This document shows positions 23,410 to 33,590 of a stretch of DNA of 64,000 bases, piece by piece. Positions within the stretch are counted from its first letter, which is position 1. Each line of letters starts with the position of its first letter. The notes beneath the pieces were generated by a model that was not told where the DNA came from, did no database searches, and saw nothing but the letters and a program-made list of their open reading frames with translations. The position numbers and the translations under genes are program-made. The stretch lies in assembly GCF_963970025.1 (NCBI RefSeq), contig NZ_OZ018776.1, positions 558,001 to 622,000 of the forward strand, given 5' to 3'. The DNA is from Rickettsia helvetica (GTDB taxonomy: Bacteria > Pseudomonadota > Alphaproteobacteria > Rickettsiales > Rickettsiaceae).

Positions 23410-26337
23410 ATGCAGAGTAACTTATTAAAAGTTTTAGGAGTACTCGCTATAGTAGCAACGTTAGTTTGCTTTATTTTTGCAGCACTTGGTATGATAGGAG
23501 CAGTAAAAGTCGGTGACGGCTGCTACATGAGATATGCTCCGGACGGTAAAGGAGGGGCGGATTCAATAACCGGTACTATAACCCTTAATGCTAATGCTAA
23601 TTATGTAAACACTTCTAAGATATTGCCCGACGGTACAACTCAGCTTATTCCTGATCCTACTCGTTATGGTGAATGGTTAAATACTCAGGTGCTAGTAGAA
23701 AACAGCCAACCGGTGAATTTACAAGTGGTCGGTCAGATTAGTTTGTGTTTAGCTTATATACCAAAAGATAATTTACAACGTACAGGGACTGGATCTAATT
23801 TAGACGATAACGGTAAAATGATTCCGATCCCTCGTGTCACCGATGCAAATAATCCGCCTGTCTCTCTAATAATGGATGCAAAAAATAATGAATGGCGTAA
23901 TATTGCCGAATTATACGCCAATGATAGAGTTTTAGTTTCCATATCTCCTAATTTTGCCAGTACGGATGCGACAGTTAAGGATGCTTTTAAAGATGCTGAG
24001 GTTACGAAAGATTGCTCACAAGGCAAAACTTCTTATGAGCCGATTTGCGGGAAATATTCTATTTATTTAGGTCAATATGTTAATGCTTGCGAACTGAAGC
24101 AAAATTATTGGCAAGGTAATAAGCATCGGGAAAAATGTTATTGTGTTTTTAAATGTATTCATCAAGAAGATGTTGCTCAGTGGGTATGTGATTCTGCTAA
24201 TGCTGTGTCTCATTGTTGCCTTGGTTTTATATGTGACTCCTTACCTGCTTGGATAAATCACTATGGCACAATGCCGGAAGCTTATAAAGATGACGGTAGT
24301 TTTACCTTTAGTTGGTCAGATAATTCAGGTAATTTATTTATTGATTATTCAAATCTTCAATGCTCTAATAATGCTAATATTCCTCCAAACGGTAAATGTC
24401 CTGATAGTGTCGAGAATCGTAGTCCTAAAGATAAAGATTATATTGGAGGTGTAAATTGTACTTCGGGAATATGTAACGATGGAGATTTTCAAAAGAATCG
24501 GAGATTTTGGTATACGGCGGACGGTAAAGGAGGCAAAGGACCAACCGGATTAATATATCAAATGAATAACGCGGGTTCTGTAAGTCAAGCTTTGCCTTCT
24601 AAGCTAGAATTTGCTCAGTTTGTTGCAGATGCAGATCAACCGCCTGAATATAAAGATAAAGACGATAAATATATATATAAGGTTATATATAATATACCTT
24701 TTAACAGCAATATTGAAAAAAGTTATTTACAATATAGGCTTTGGTCTCCCACCTCACAAGATGCTAGTAAGAATACGGGAGGATATGTTCTAAATATTAA
24801 ACAGACTAAATGTTATAGAGAGAACGGTAATAGTTTTAACGATACTTTTGATGATCGGGGACGAGTGCAATACATAATAGTAAAGGCTTCAGAAAACCCG
24901 AATACTAGCGGTAAAACCTATTCACCTCAAGGAATTAACGTTGATAGCGACGGTAAATATAATTTTAACGCAAACGAAGCGGGTTATATATGGATGAGAA
25001 TTCTAAATGATCCTAATAATAATTTAAAGGATTATAAAGATAGTGAAGGTAGCTATAAAGTATATTTCTCAACATCCTTAAAAGTAGGAAGTTTTACTAT
25101 TAAAGTAATGAATCCGTTACTTCAATCATTTAAAACTAAAGTGCAAGGGGCTGCTACTTCTATTTTTAAAAATATGGTATGTTATAAAGCTAGTGATAGC
25201 TCGTCCTGTACTAACTTTTTTACCTATATTAAAGCAATTTTAATTCTGTATGTGATGACTTACGGAGCAATGTTCTTGCTTGGTTTTGCTAAGATAAACC
25301 AAAAAGAGCTAGTAATTAGAATAGCAAAAATCGGAGTAGTTAGCGGACTTATGAACGGTAATACTTTTGAATTTTTCAATAACTATCTTTTTGATGCAAT
25401 TACCAATTTTTCAGACGCAATTATTGCTAATATGAGCGGATATAGCTTATTTACTTCTATTGATCCTAATAGTAATATTTCTAATCCTTTTATGTTTTTA
25501 GATGCAGTAATGAGTAAAATATTTTTTAGTCAAACATTTATCGCTCAATTACTTGCACTTCTTTCACTTGGGCTTAGCGGTATTATATATTTTATAATTA
25601 CTTTTGTTGCACTTGGTATAGTAATTATTACGGCACTTAGAGCTATTGCCGTTTATATTATGGCATTTATGGCAACTTGTATATTAATAGGTATAGCCCC
25701 TTTATTTATTAGTTTCTTATTATTTGATTTTACTAGGTATTTATTTGATAATTGGGTGAGGTTTACGATCCGCTATATGATAGAACCGGTAGTTATGATG
25801 GCAGGTATTATAGTGCTAACACAGCTATTTACCATTTATCTAGATTTTGTTTTAGGTTATAGTGTTTGTTGGAAATGTACTTTACCGATAAAAATTCCGT
25901 TTATCGGTACTATTTTACCTATTGCATTGCTGAATGTACCTATCTTCTGTATTAATTGGTTTGCCCCTTGGGGAATGGATTATATGTCGGGTATGATGGG
26001 AGTAAATATGCAAAATATCGTAGCTCTAGTTATTATTGCTTACGGTATGTACGGTTATGTCGAATTTTCAGGACGTATGGTAGCAAAATTAACTAGTGCT
26101 ACTGGGCCTTCGGCTACTGAAATTGGTGGTAAAATGTCTCATGATGCAGGACAAAAAGCATTAAGTCCAATAGGAATGGATGATAAAACAAGACAAGGTA
26201 TTACCGGCAGAGCGGAAGCACGGTTAAAACAACGCAATAAGACATTAGATCAGGCTGAGAAAAATAGGACAAATATGTCAAAAGAAGGGGGTGAGAAGAC
26301 AAATGAAGAACCGCCTAAACCTGAAACACCGAAATAA
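23410..26337 (+). CDS. rvhB6c: Type IV secretion channel protein RvhB6c (VirB6/TrbL)
   Basis: Third VirB6 paralogue, 975 residues. A single N-terminal hydrophobic segment (about residues 8-32) precedes a long Cys-rich extracytoplasmic region (about 35-590; clustered cysteines near 250-275 in CYCVFKCIH and SHCCLGFICD). The TrbL membrane core spans about 605-900 and includes APLFISFLLFDFTRYLFDNW. The tail is hydrophilic, with many K, R, Q and E residues. It is tightly spaced with rvhB6b and rvhB6d (6 bases each side). Confidence 0.93.
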   Translation: MQSNLLKVLGVLAIVATLVCFIFAALGMIGAVKVGDGCYMRYAPDGKGGADSITGTITLNANANYVNTSKILPDGTTQLIPDPTRYGEWLNTQVLVENSQPVNLQVVGQISLCLAYIPKDNLQRTGTGSNLDDNGKMIPIPRVTDANNPPVSLIMDAKNNEWRNIAELYANDRVLVSISPNFASTDATVKDAFKDAEVTKDCSQGKTSYEPICGKYSIYLGQYVNACELKQNYWQGNKHREKCYCVFKCIHQEDVAQWVCDSANAVSHCCLGFICDSLPAWINHYGTMPEAYKDDGSFTFSWSDNSGNLFIDYSNLQCSNNANIPPNGKCPDSVENRSPKDKDYIGGVNCTSGICNDGDFQKNRRFWYTADGKGGKGPTGLIYQMNNAGSVSQALPSKLEFAQFVADADQPPEYKDKDDKYIYKVIYNIPFNSNIEKSYLQYRLWSPTSQDASKNTGGYVLNIKQTKCYRENGNSFNDTFDDRGRVQYIIVKASENPNTSGKTYSPQGINVDSDGKYNFNANEAGYIWMRILNDPNNNLKDYKDSEGSYKVYFSTSLKVGSFTIKVMNPLLQSFKTKVQGAATSIFKNMVCYKASDSSSCTNFFTYIKAILILYVMTYGAMFLLGFAKINQKELVIRIAKIGVVSGLMNGNTFEFFNNYLFDAITNFSDAIIANMSGYSLFTSIDPNSNISNPFMFLDAVMSKIFFSQTFIAQLLALLSLGLSGIIYFIITFVALGIVIITALRAIAVYIMAFMATCILIGIAPLFISFLLFDFTRYLFDNWVRFTIRYMIEPVVMMAGIIVLTQLFTIYLDFVLGYSVCWKCTLPIKIPFIGTILPIALLNVPIFCINWFAPWGMDYMSGMMGVNMQNIVALVIIAYGMYGYVEFSGRMVAKLTSATGPSATEIGGKMSHDAGQKALSPIGMDDKTRQGITGRAEARLKQRNKTLDQAEKNRTNMSKEGGEKTNEEPPKPETPK

Positions 26338-26343
26338 TATAAT

Positions 26344-29031
26344 ATGATGAAAATTCTTAAGAGTTTAGTTTTATTAGTTTTATTTATGGCGATGCCAGCT
26401 AAAGCTGTTGATACTTTTTCATGGATGTCAACCGGTTTTGGTGGGTTAAAAAGCTTATTCGGTTGTTTAGAAGTGCCTGAATTTACAAGTTTTCAAGAGG
26501 GTAATATAGGAATTAGTTTATCTACAGCTGGAACTTGGCAATCAACAGGTAATGCTGTTGAGAAAGGTAAATTGTTAAAAATAAACTGGTCTACTTCAGG
26601 TATTACTCCTGCACCTAGAAAATATCTAGTATTATATAGAATTGATCCAAGGTTTAGTACACCGCAAGTTTTCATTAAAACTTATAATTATTCTAAATTA
26701 CAATTTGAAGCTTTAGGATTTCCTCGTTTTGTTACGGACAATAACAGTGAAACACCGGGGGCCATACCGCCTGATAAAGACCTTGATGCACTTTCATTTA
26801 CTAAAATGTTTGATTCTGTTAGGTATTTTAACTATTCTAACGGTAATTCGAGAATTCAAGTTAATGCCGGCGATGTAGTAAATATTAGTTTAGTTGGTAA
26901 AGATAATTTTTTTAGCCCTAATACTCCAAAACTTCCTAATACCGTAGATAATATTTTAACACAGGAACTTGATAGTTCAATATTCGCTGCTTCTGCACTT
27001 TATACTCAAAGTAACCTTGGTAACTTTGATAATAGAATAATTTACTCGTCTGCAGAGCAGGTATGTAATCTTATAGATGCCTCAAGAGATCCTGAAAAAT
27101 CAAGCGGATGTAGCGGTACTGGCTCAGCTACAAAATATAAAAGTATAAATAACGGAGTATTAGTCGGTAAGCCTATGATGATTGGAGCGGTACAGAATTT
27201 CATGGGTTTAATTAATTCTTGTCCTGCTAATGCCGGTATAAATACTAGCCCCACTTGCTATTACGATCAAGGTAGAGGAATGATAATTAAAGTAGGCGGG
27301 CAGGTTATTAAGGGACGAGATCAGAGTTTTGTAAATTCAGGCAGTACCCAAAGTAGTTTTATATATTATCAAGCAACTAGCGGCGGTACTATGGATTTTA
27401 CTAGCGATTGGCAAGTTAGTAACATGTTTAGTAATTCAGTTTTAATGAGTGATTGGAGCCAAAATTTTTCAAATTATGCTAGTTTTGTAGATTATATAAA
27501 TAAGAATGATTGGTCAGCTAATTTTTTATATTTTGGTCGTTATTCGATGATTGTTGAAATAGGTAATGGGGCAAATTCAATTAGTCCGGGTGATCAACAA
27601 AATATAAAGTTAGAATATTTAATAACATCAGATGGTACGTTACCTGATCCATCTGTTCGTGGTACGCTGGTAGATTATAACTTTGCGACTGATGCACCGC
27701 AAGATGGATATTTATGGTTAAGGGTGGTAAATCCTAATAGTAATATACAAGGGATAGTTAGTGTAAATTATGCTAATTATACCGGTACAACTTGGTTTTC
27801 TGATATAATATATAACGGTGCTATTAAACCTATTACCGATCAGTTTAGAACTTTTAGTCAAAACTTTTATATTAAGTTAGTTAAAAATTCTGCAGTGCAG
27901 AATATAGCTAAAGCTGCATTAACCCTTTATATTACTATATTTGGGCTCATGTTCGTTGCAGGAGCATTAAAATTAACTGCCGTAGAAGTAATAACACGTA
28001 TATGCAAAATAGCTATAGTAGCTTTTTTAATTAGAGAAGAAAGTTGGAGCTTCTTTAATACATACTTCTTTAGTGCATTTACTGACGGTATTGATTTCTT
28101 TGTAGCTAACGTAGTAGGTGCTACAAGCTCTAGATCTAATATTTTTGGTTTTATTGATCCTATATTTAATAAATATACTAACGGTAGGATTTGGGGATTA
28201 CTATTTATTGAATTATTACAAATACATAATGGTTTAGCATTTATCGCTATTATAACCATTTATTCACTTATCACTTATTTTAGAGCTATTTTAGAAGTTA
28301 TAATAGGCTATGTTATTGCATTCATAGGGGTAACCGTTATGATTTCATTAGCACCGTTTTTCATAATATTAATGTTATTTGAAAAAACTAAGAGTTTATT
28401 TGATAATTGGATATCGACATTGCTTAGCTATGTAGTGCAGCCGACAATATTATTGATTTTCTTTTTATTGATAGATCAGGTTTTATCTGAGCAGCTTTTA
28501 AAAGTAGTAGTTAGAGCCTGTTGGGATACTCTTATACCAATAAAAATAGGGCTTGATTTAACAAATCTTGGTATTCCGATTAATTTCTCTTTTACGTTAC
28601 CGTTCTTACCCGGAATACCTTTCTATGTACCGGATGTTCCGGAAATTAGTAGCTCGAATATTCTAACGAACAACGCTAATACTTTCTTAGTATTATTTAC
28701 TACGGCTTTATTATTTTATTCATATTGTTTGATGTCATATGGCTTAGTAACTTTTGTAAATATAGTAGTCGGAATGCTTACAAATGTTACACCGGCACGA
28801 ATATCAGGAAATTATCAAGAACGTTCTGATCCTGTGGGAGCTGTTATGCAGGATATAGGTTCGGTAACAAAACCGATTAAAAAGGCTGCAATGGCTCCGG
28901 CCAGAGTTTTCAAAGACAAGATAATTGATCAAAATTATAAAGCTAGAAAACCGGAAGGAGGTGGTGAATTTACAAATAAATTCCTTGCCGAGCGTAATGA
29001 TGTGAAGAAAGAGAAAGGAGAGAGGAAGTAA
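26344..29031 (+). CDS. rvhB6d: Type IV secretion channel protein RvhB6d (VirB6/TrbL)
   Basis: Fourth VirB6 paralogue, 895 residues. It has a signal peptide (about residues 1-21, ending MPAKAVD), a large extracytoplasmic domain (to about 500) and the membrane core (about 515-830) with SLAPFFIILMLFEKTKSLFDNW, the same position-specific motif as in its paralogues. The tail is short and basic. A palindromic element and a 117-base gap separate it from rvhB6e, whereas the other junctions between paralogues are tight. Confidence 0.93.
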   Translation: MMKILKSLVLLVLFMAMPAKAVDTFSWMSTGFGGLKSLFGCLEVPEFTSFQEGNIGISLSTAGTWQSTGNAVEKGKLLKINWSTSGITPAPRKYLVLYRIDPRFSTPQVFIKTYNYSKLQFEALGFPRFVTDNNSETPGAIPPDKDLDALSFTKMFDSVRYFNYSNGNSRIQVNAGDVVNISLVGKDNFFSPNTPKLPNTVDNILTQELDSSIFAASALYTQSNLGNFDNRIIYSSAEQVCNLIDASRDPEKSSGCSGTGSATKYKSINNGVLVGKPMMIGAVQNFMGLINSCPANAGINTSPTCYYDQGRGMIIKVGGQVIKGRDQSFVNSGSTQSSFIYYQATSGGTMDFTSDWQVSNMFSNSVLMSDWSQNFSNYASFVDYINKNDWSANFLYFGRYSMIVEIGNGANSISPGDQQNIKLEYLITSDGTLPDPSVRGTLVDYNFATDAPQDGYLWLRVVNPNSNIQGIVSVNYANYTGTTWFSDIIYNGAIKPITDQFRTFSQNFYIKLVKNSAVQNIAKAALTLYITIFGLMFVAGALKLTAVEVITRICKIAIVAFLIREESWSFFNTYFFSAFTDGIDFFVANVVGATSSRSNIFGFIDPIFNKYTNGRIWGLLFIELLQIHNGLAFIAIITIYSLITYFRAILEVIIGYVIAFIGVTVMISLAPFFIILMLFEKTKSLFDNWISTLLSYVVQPTILLIFFLLIDQVLSEQLLKVVVRACWDTLIPIKIGLDLTNLGIPINFSFTLPFLPGIPFYVPDVPEISSSNILTNNANTFLVLFTTALLFYSYCLMSYGLVTFVNIVVGMLTNVTPARISGNYQERSDPVGAVMQDIGSVTKPIKKAAMAPARVFKDKIIDQNYKARKPEGGGEFTNKFLAERNDVKKEKGERK

Positions 29032-29045
29032 CTAAATTATTTTAG

Positions 29046-29136
29046 TGTCATCCCGCGACTTGATCGCAGGATCTCAGGACACAATTTATGAGATTAAAAC
29101 ATTTTATAGATCCTGCGATCAAGTCGCGGGATGACA
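29046..29136. repeat. Palindromic element, family B, between rvhB6d and rvhB6e
   Basis: A 91-bp palindrome with arms tgtcatcccgcgacttgatc and its near-perfect complement, ending gggatgaca. It ends 12 bases before the chosen rvhB6e start and fills most of the spacer. Confidence 0.88.
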
Positions 29137-29148
29137 AGTCGATTCAAA

Positions 29149-32100
29149 ATGAACAAAAATATTTTTATTACATTATTAATATCGCTATTGCTGCTTTCCG
29201 GTTGTACCGGCGATACTTGTATTGATCCTGATGATTTCGGTTTTATCAAATTCAATGTTTCTTCTAGATATGATCCGAAAGAAACTACTTCAAGACAGGA
29301 AGGTGATCAGGTAGCACCATGGCGTGATAGTGCTTATAAAGTAAACGGTTATCCTTTAACCGTTATGGTAAAACCATGGAGTTATATACTTGGCGATAAA
29401 AATACTTCAGGTCAGTTATCTGCATGGTGTCCATGGTATGGTCAAAAAAATAACACAACTACTTTGGCTGCTTTTTGCGTTAAGCTACAACCGTGTACTT
29501 TTTGGGATAATGCTAGGCTTGATATGTGTACTCCTAATCCCGCAAATCAAAATGATGCAATGATTAGTAATGCTCCATGTATAATGACAGACGGTGTCGG
29601 GCTTTATTTTCTTATTGCTGATAAAAATTATCCCGATCCCAATATTTCACCAGATTCACAGCGTAAACCGCGAGGTATAACTCAGCATTTAGGAGAGCTT
29701 ACTTCGAGTGTAGGCTATGAATTTTATAGTATTAATAGTACAGGACAATTCTTGAAAGCCGGCGGTATAAATTATCAATATAAAGGTGAAGATAAGTCAA
29801 AATATGCTCAATCTCCTCTTTATTTTAAGATTATAGATAAATTTTATGATGATAATAGCGGGCAATATAGATTAGTAATAAAGTCCGGAGTTACTGATAC
29901 TAGACCCGATCCGCTACAATTTTTAACGGATTTAATAAAAGGAGTATTATTTGGTAACGATGGGATCATAAAGAAAACTTATCAACAAATAATTGATACG
30001 CCGGGTTATAGGATGAGTGTCTCGGCTATTTTAACTCTATATATAATGTTTACGGGCTTTTCCTTTTTAATAGGTAATATAAACCTTACTCATGTCGAAC
30101 TTATAGTTAGAATATTAAAAGTTAGTATAGTCTCAATATTATTAAGTACGGATAAAGCTTGGACATTTTTTCATGATTATTTATTCGTATTTTTTATTGA
30201 TGGGGTTCAGCAAATACTGCAAATAATTAATGAAGCTTCGGCTACTGGTCCCGGTTCTCAAAGCTTGCTTGGGTTACTTATTTCTCCTCAAACTTTATCT
30301 AAATTATTTTCTTTACTATTTGTTGATTGGCTTGGTTTTATATATATCATTCTATATTTAATAGCTCTGTATTTTATTTTCTTTCTTATATTTAAAGCTA
30401 CTATTATCTATCTAACCGCTCTTATAACTATCGGTATGATTATAATTATGGGACCAATATTTATTTGTTTCATGTTGTTTAATATAACTCGTTCGTTATT
30501 TGAGAATTGGTTAAGACAATTAATATCATACGCATTACAGCCTATGATTTTATTTGCCGGTATCGCTTTTATTTCAATGATCATCAGAACCGAAATATAT
30601 TCAACGCTTGGTTTTGCGGTATGTAAACATGATTTTCCTAATTTAGGTCCGATAAATGAAATATTCGGTAGTTTTCTTGAGGATATAGATCCAAGCCTTG
30701 GTAATTCAATATTTTATTGGTGGTTCCCCGTACCGATGAAAGGCGGTATAAATAATTTCCACAAAGCAAATATATTAGTTCCTGAAGATCATATAATAGT
30801 AGATGATTCTTGTAAGAATGACCCTGATACATGTAAGTATTGTGCTGCGTATGAGTGTATAGATGAACGCTATATTGAATTACCGTTTTTAGATTTAGTT
30901 AAAGATGCAAAAAGAATTAGTAATTTTATAAACGGGAAATTTATCCAACTTGACGGGATATTACTAATTTTTGTGTCTATTTATTTGCTAAGTAAATTTA
31001 ACGATACTGCTATATCGACGGCACAATTTATTGCCGGTACTTCAGGTAATTTAACAGACATACAAAAAGTTAATCAGCAATCTTATGAATCTGCAGCGAA
31101 GCAAATGAATAGACCGCTAAGTTATGTGGCTAAGACGGTAAGTGCACCTGTAACTACCCGTGTAAGTGCGAAGTTAGAAGAAACTAGTATGTTCTTTGCT
31201 AAAGGATTTGAAGGTATAATGATGGGAAGGCTTGAAAAGCAAGCTCTCGGTTCTTCAGCAAACAAAGCCGTACAAAATGAGGTTAAGAGAAAATACGGTA
31301 TAGATTCTAAAGATGTAAAGATGGATGCTATTACGGATTATGAAAACGGTATTTCAGGATTATTAAAGAATTTACCTAAAGGGAATGAATTAAAAGCAAA
31401 AGAACTATCGCAAATGAAATTTACTCAGCTTCGAGATAAAATTGCTGCAAATAAATATGGAGTGAAAGATTACGCCGCTTTAAGTAAAGAACAAAAAACA
31501 GAGCTTGATAAGTCATTAAAAGATGCTAACTTACGTGAACTCGCTAGCGATGCGAACTTTACTAGAGATTATCAAGATGCTTATAAATATGCTCACCAAG
31601 AAATGTCAGGGCGAGGTATTGGTCTTTTCAGTAAGAATATAGGAGTGCTTAGAGGCTGGCAAGAGATGGAGCATCGTGTTGATACAAAACGTAAATTAAA
31701 AGAAGAAAGGCGTGTAGGTATAGGCGAAAAAATATATGCAGGTTATACAGGAATAAAAAGAGAAGCTTTAACTGCAATAGTCGGTAAAGATTTACGCGAT
31801 GCTTATGAGGGTAATCTAACCAGTGCCGAATGGCATGATTTTGAATATAACGATCCAAGACTTAGAACTTATAGCGAAAAATTAAAAGATGAAGAAAAAG
31901 CACGGGAACGTGAAGAACTCCAAATGCATATTAATAAGGAGACGCTAGCTGCTCAGGCAGATATATTATCACCGGAATATCTAGCAAGACTTGAGAATGC
32001 AGGTAGACAGAGTGATGTAGAATATTATCAAGAATTAGCTCAAAGAAAGCTCATTCATGAGGTGCGTAGTAAGTTATCCGAAGAGGGTGAGCCGGTAATG

Positions 32101-32616
32101 ATGGGTGATAGATTTATGCGTGAGAAAGCTACTGATTCTCAGATGCGGGATATGATAGATAACGCTCATCGAAAATATGCAGAATTTATAGATGGAGATC
32201 GATATACTCGTCGCCAAGAGCATTATGATATTATGCACGAGAAAGCCCAGGAAAATTTAGAACAAACTTATAAAGAGCTTAAAGATCATTTCAAAAGAGA
32301 TGATATCAAGATCGAAGAAATGCCGGCATTAATAGCACAAAAAGTTAAAGATACTGCCGAAGGAGCTGAAATAGACCAAAAGATTATGGAAGAGCTTAAT
32401 AACTTTAATGCTGATGTTAAAAATTATGAATATAGTACTGAAGTGTTAAATAAAATAGAGGATAGAAAGCAAGCTATTACCGATGAAGTAAATGCTCAGA
32501 TCGATCAGATTAATAAATATAGAGAAAATGCCAAAATGGAAAAATATGTGAGACCAATAGTAAATGAAGGCAGAAAACTAAGAAAATTAGAAGATCATTT
32601 GAGCAGTATGAAGTAG
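29149..32616 (+). CDS. rvhB6e: Type IV secretion channel protein RvhB6e (VirB6/TrbL), lipoprotein-type N-terminus
   Basis: Fifth VirB6 paralogue, 1155 residues. I chose ATG 29149, which gives MNKNIFITLLISLLLLSGC, a lipoprotein signal with an LSGC lipobox; the upstream ATG at 29131 lies in the repeat arm. An extracytoplasmic domain (about 20-280) is followed by the TrbL core (about 285-640), including IMGPIFICFMLFNITRSLFENWL. The C-terminal 500 residues are highly charged and helical (coiled-coil-like, many E, K, R and Q) with no duplicated blocks that I could see. Such long cytoplasmic tails are typical of rickettsial VirB6 proteins, and their function is not settled. Confidence 0.92.
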   Translation: MNKNIFITLLISLLLLSGCTGDTCIDPDDFGFIKFNVSSRYDPKETTSRQEGDQVAPWRDSAYKVNGYPLTVMVKPWSYILGDKNTSGQLSAWCPWYGQKNNTTTLAAFCVKLQPCTFWDNARLDMCTPNPANQNDAMISNAPCIMTDGVGLYFLIADKNYPDPNISPDSQRKPRGITQHLGELTSSVGYEFYSINSTGQFLKAGGINYQYKGEDKSKYAQSPLYFKIIDKFYDDNSGQYRLVIKSGVTDTRPDPLQFLTDLIKGVLFGNDGIIKKTYQQIIDTPGYRMSVSAILTLYIMFTGFSFLIGNINLTHVELIVRILKVSIVSILLSTDKAWTFFHDYLFVFFIDGVQQILQIINEASATGPGSQSLLGLLISPQTLSKLFSLLFVDWLGFIYIILYLIALYFIFFLIFKATIIYLTALITIGMIIIMGPIFICFMLFNITRSLFENWLRQLISYALQPMILFAGIAFISMIIRTEIYSTLGFAVCKHDFPNLGPINEIFGSFLEDIDPSLGNSIFYWWFPVPMKGGINNFHKANILVPEDHIIVDDSCKNDPDTCKYCAAYECIDERYIELPFLDLVKDAKRISNFINGKFIQLDGILLIFVSIYLLSKFNDTAISTAQFIAGTSGNLTDIQKVNQQSYESAAKQMNRPLSYVAKTVSAPVTTRVSAKLEETSMFFAKGFEGIMMGRLEKQALGSSANKAVQNEVKRKYGIDSKDVKMDAITDYENGISGLLKNLPKGNELKAKELSQMKFTQLRDKIAANKYGVKDYAALSKEQKTELDKSLKDANLRELASDANFTRDYQDAYKYAHQEMSGRGIGLFSKNIGVLRGWQEMEHRVDTKRKLKEERRVGIGEKIYAGYTGIKREALTAIVGKDLRDAYEGNLTSAEWHDFEYNDPRLRTYSEKLKDEEKAREREELQMHINKETLAAQADILSPEYLARLENAGRQSDVEYYQELAQRKLIHEVRSKLSEEGEPVMMGDRFMREKATDSQMRDMIDNAHRKYAEFIDGDRYTRRQEHYDIMHEKAQENLEQTYKELKDHFKRDDIKIEEMPALIAQKVKDTAEGAEIDQKIMEELNNFNADVKNYEYSTEVLNKIEDRKQAITDEVNAQIDQINKYRENAKMEKYVRPIVNEGRKLRKLEDHLSSMK

Positions 32617-32673
32617 TATAACTAATAGTTGTTTTTTAAACAATTGCAGTATATAGAATATGTAAAAACAAAA

Positions 32674-32844
32674 ATGTTTATGAACGATCAAACTAAAAAT
32701 GATTCTGAAGAACTCAAACATTTATTATCAGATAAAAGCTTTAAACCACAAAAAAGTTGGGAAGAAGTCTTTAAAGAACTAAGCTTAAACCCTACTAATG
32801 ATTTTTTTCCTGAAGGAAGAAAGGATTTGCCTCTACAAGAATGA
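32674..32844 (+). CDS. Small hypothetical protein, 56 aa
   Basis: The frame is open from 32629; ATG codons at 32674 and 32680 are the plausible starts. The acidic, helical product ends with KSWEEVFKELSLNPTNDFFP and a short polar tail. A Trp followed by acidic residues near the C-terminus is seen in several small antitoxins, but the match is too weak to name, and no toxin frame follows. No clear ribosome-binding site is present. Confidence 0.4.
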   Translation: MFMNDQTKNDSEELKHLLSDKSFKPQKSWEEVFKELSLNPTNDFFPEGRKDLPLQE

Positions 32845-32917
32845 AACTGGGAATTATTTAAATAATCTATAAGATTATTTATAGTAAAAACGAAGCTATT
32901 TATTTAAGAGGAATGAA

Positions 32918-33244
32918 ATGAAAAGAAATAATGAAATTATAATTCGTATAAGTGAACACCCAGAAAGAGAAGCAATAGAATATATAAAAGGATATAATTT
33001 TACAAAAGCAAACACCATATTAAAACATTTGGGGTTAACAGCTTTAAACGAGGACACATTAAAAATTTTTGATAAATCTTCTCAAGATATTACAGAGCAA
33101 GACAAAAAAGATATAAAGTCATTTAAATATCACCTTGATGATGCAATTTGTACTTTGTATGGAGTAGGCAATATATATCTTATAGGTGAGCTAAAACTAG
33201 AAGAGCTGTCTAAAACAATAACTGATTTAGATTATCATAATTAG
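32918..33244 (+). CDS. Hypothetical protein, 108 aa
   Basis: A good AAGAGGA ribosome-binding site lies about 8 bases before the ATG. The product is soluble, mixed alpha/beta by appearance, and without membrane segments (starts MKRNNEIIIRISEHPERE; ends TDLDYHN). I do not recognise the family. It sits between the rvhB6 tail and a palindromic element, in the accessory zone before the broken pta. Confidence 0.6.
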   Translation: MKRNNEIIIRISEHPEREAIEYIKGYNFTKANTILKHLGLTALNEDTLKIFDKSSQDITEQDKKDIKSFKYHLDDAICTLYGVGNIYLIGELKLEELSKTITDLDYHN

Positions 33245-33299
33245 TAATTATATGGATCGCCATGCTCATTTTAGTCGCAGCTTTATTGTATGGCTTCTA

Positions 33300-33418
33300 T
33301 GTCATTCCCGCGTAGGCGGGAATCCAGAAAAAAGCGAAATTATTTGAGCTGTTAATTTTAAAAATTTAGTGTGTTTGTACTTTTTCGTAACTGGATTCCC
33401 GCTTTTGCGGGAATGATA
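33300..33418. repeat. Palindromic element, family C
   Basis: Arms tgtcattcccgcgtaggcgggaatccag and ctggattcccgcttttgcgggaatga enclose an AT-rich loop. The 346-base gap from 33245 to 33590 contains this element and flanking degraded repeat DNA (for example gcaataacg near 33441); no gene is seen in it. Confidence 0.8.
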
Positions 33419-33590
33419 ATAAGGTCTTTTTAAGAACTACGCAATAACGTCTTGCAAGAATGGTTTAAACTTACACTGTTGTGTTAATAGCGCTTAAGAA
33501 ATTCCCACTAAAAACAATAATTAGTTTTTCCTTGATTAATCAACTTATATATTATCCAATTAAGTTAGTGATTAATTTATTCAGGGGTTT

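Noticed and set aside
29131..29148. Upstream ATG of rvhB6e
   Set aside because: It lies in the arm of a palindromic element; the ATG at 29149 gives a clean lipoprotein signal.
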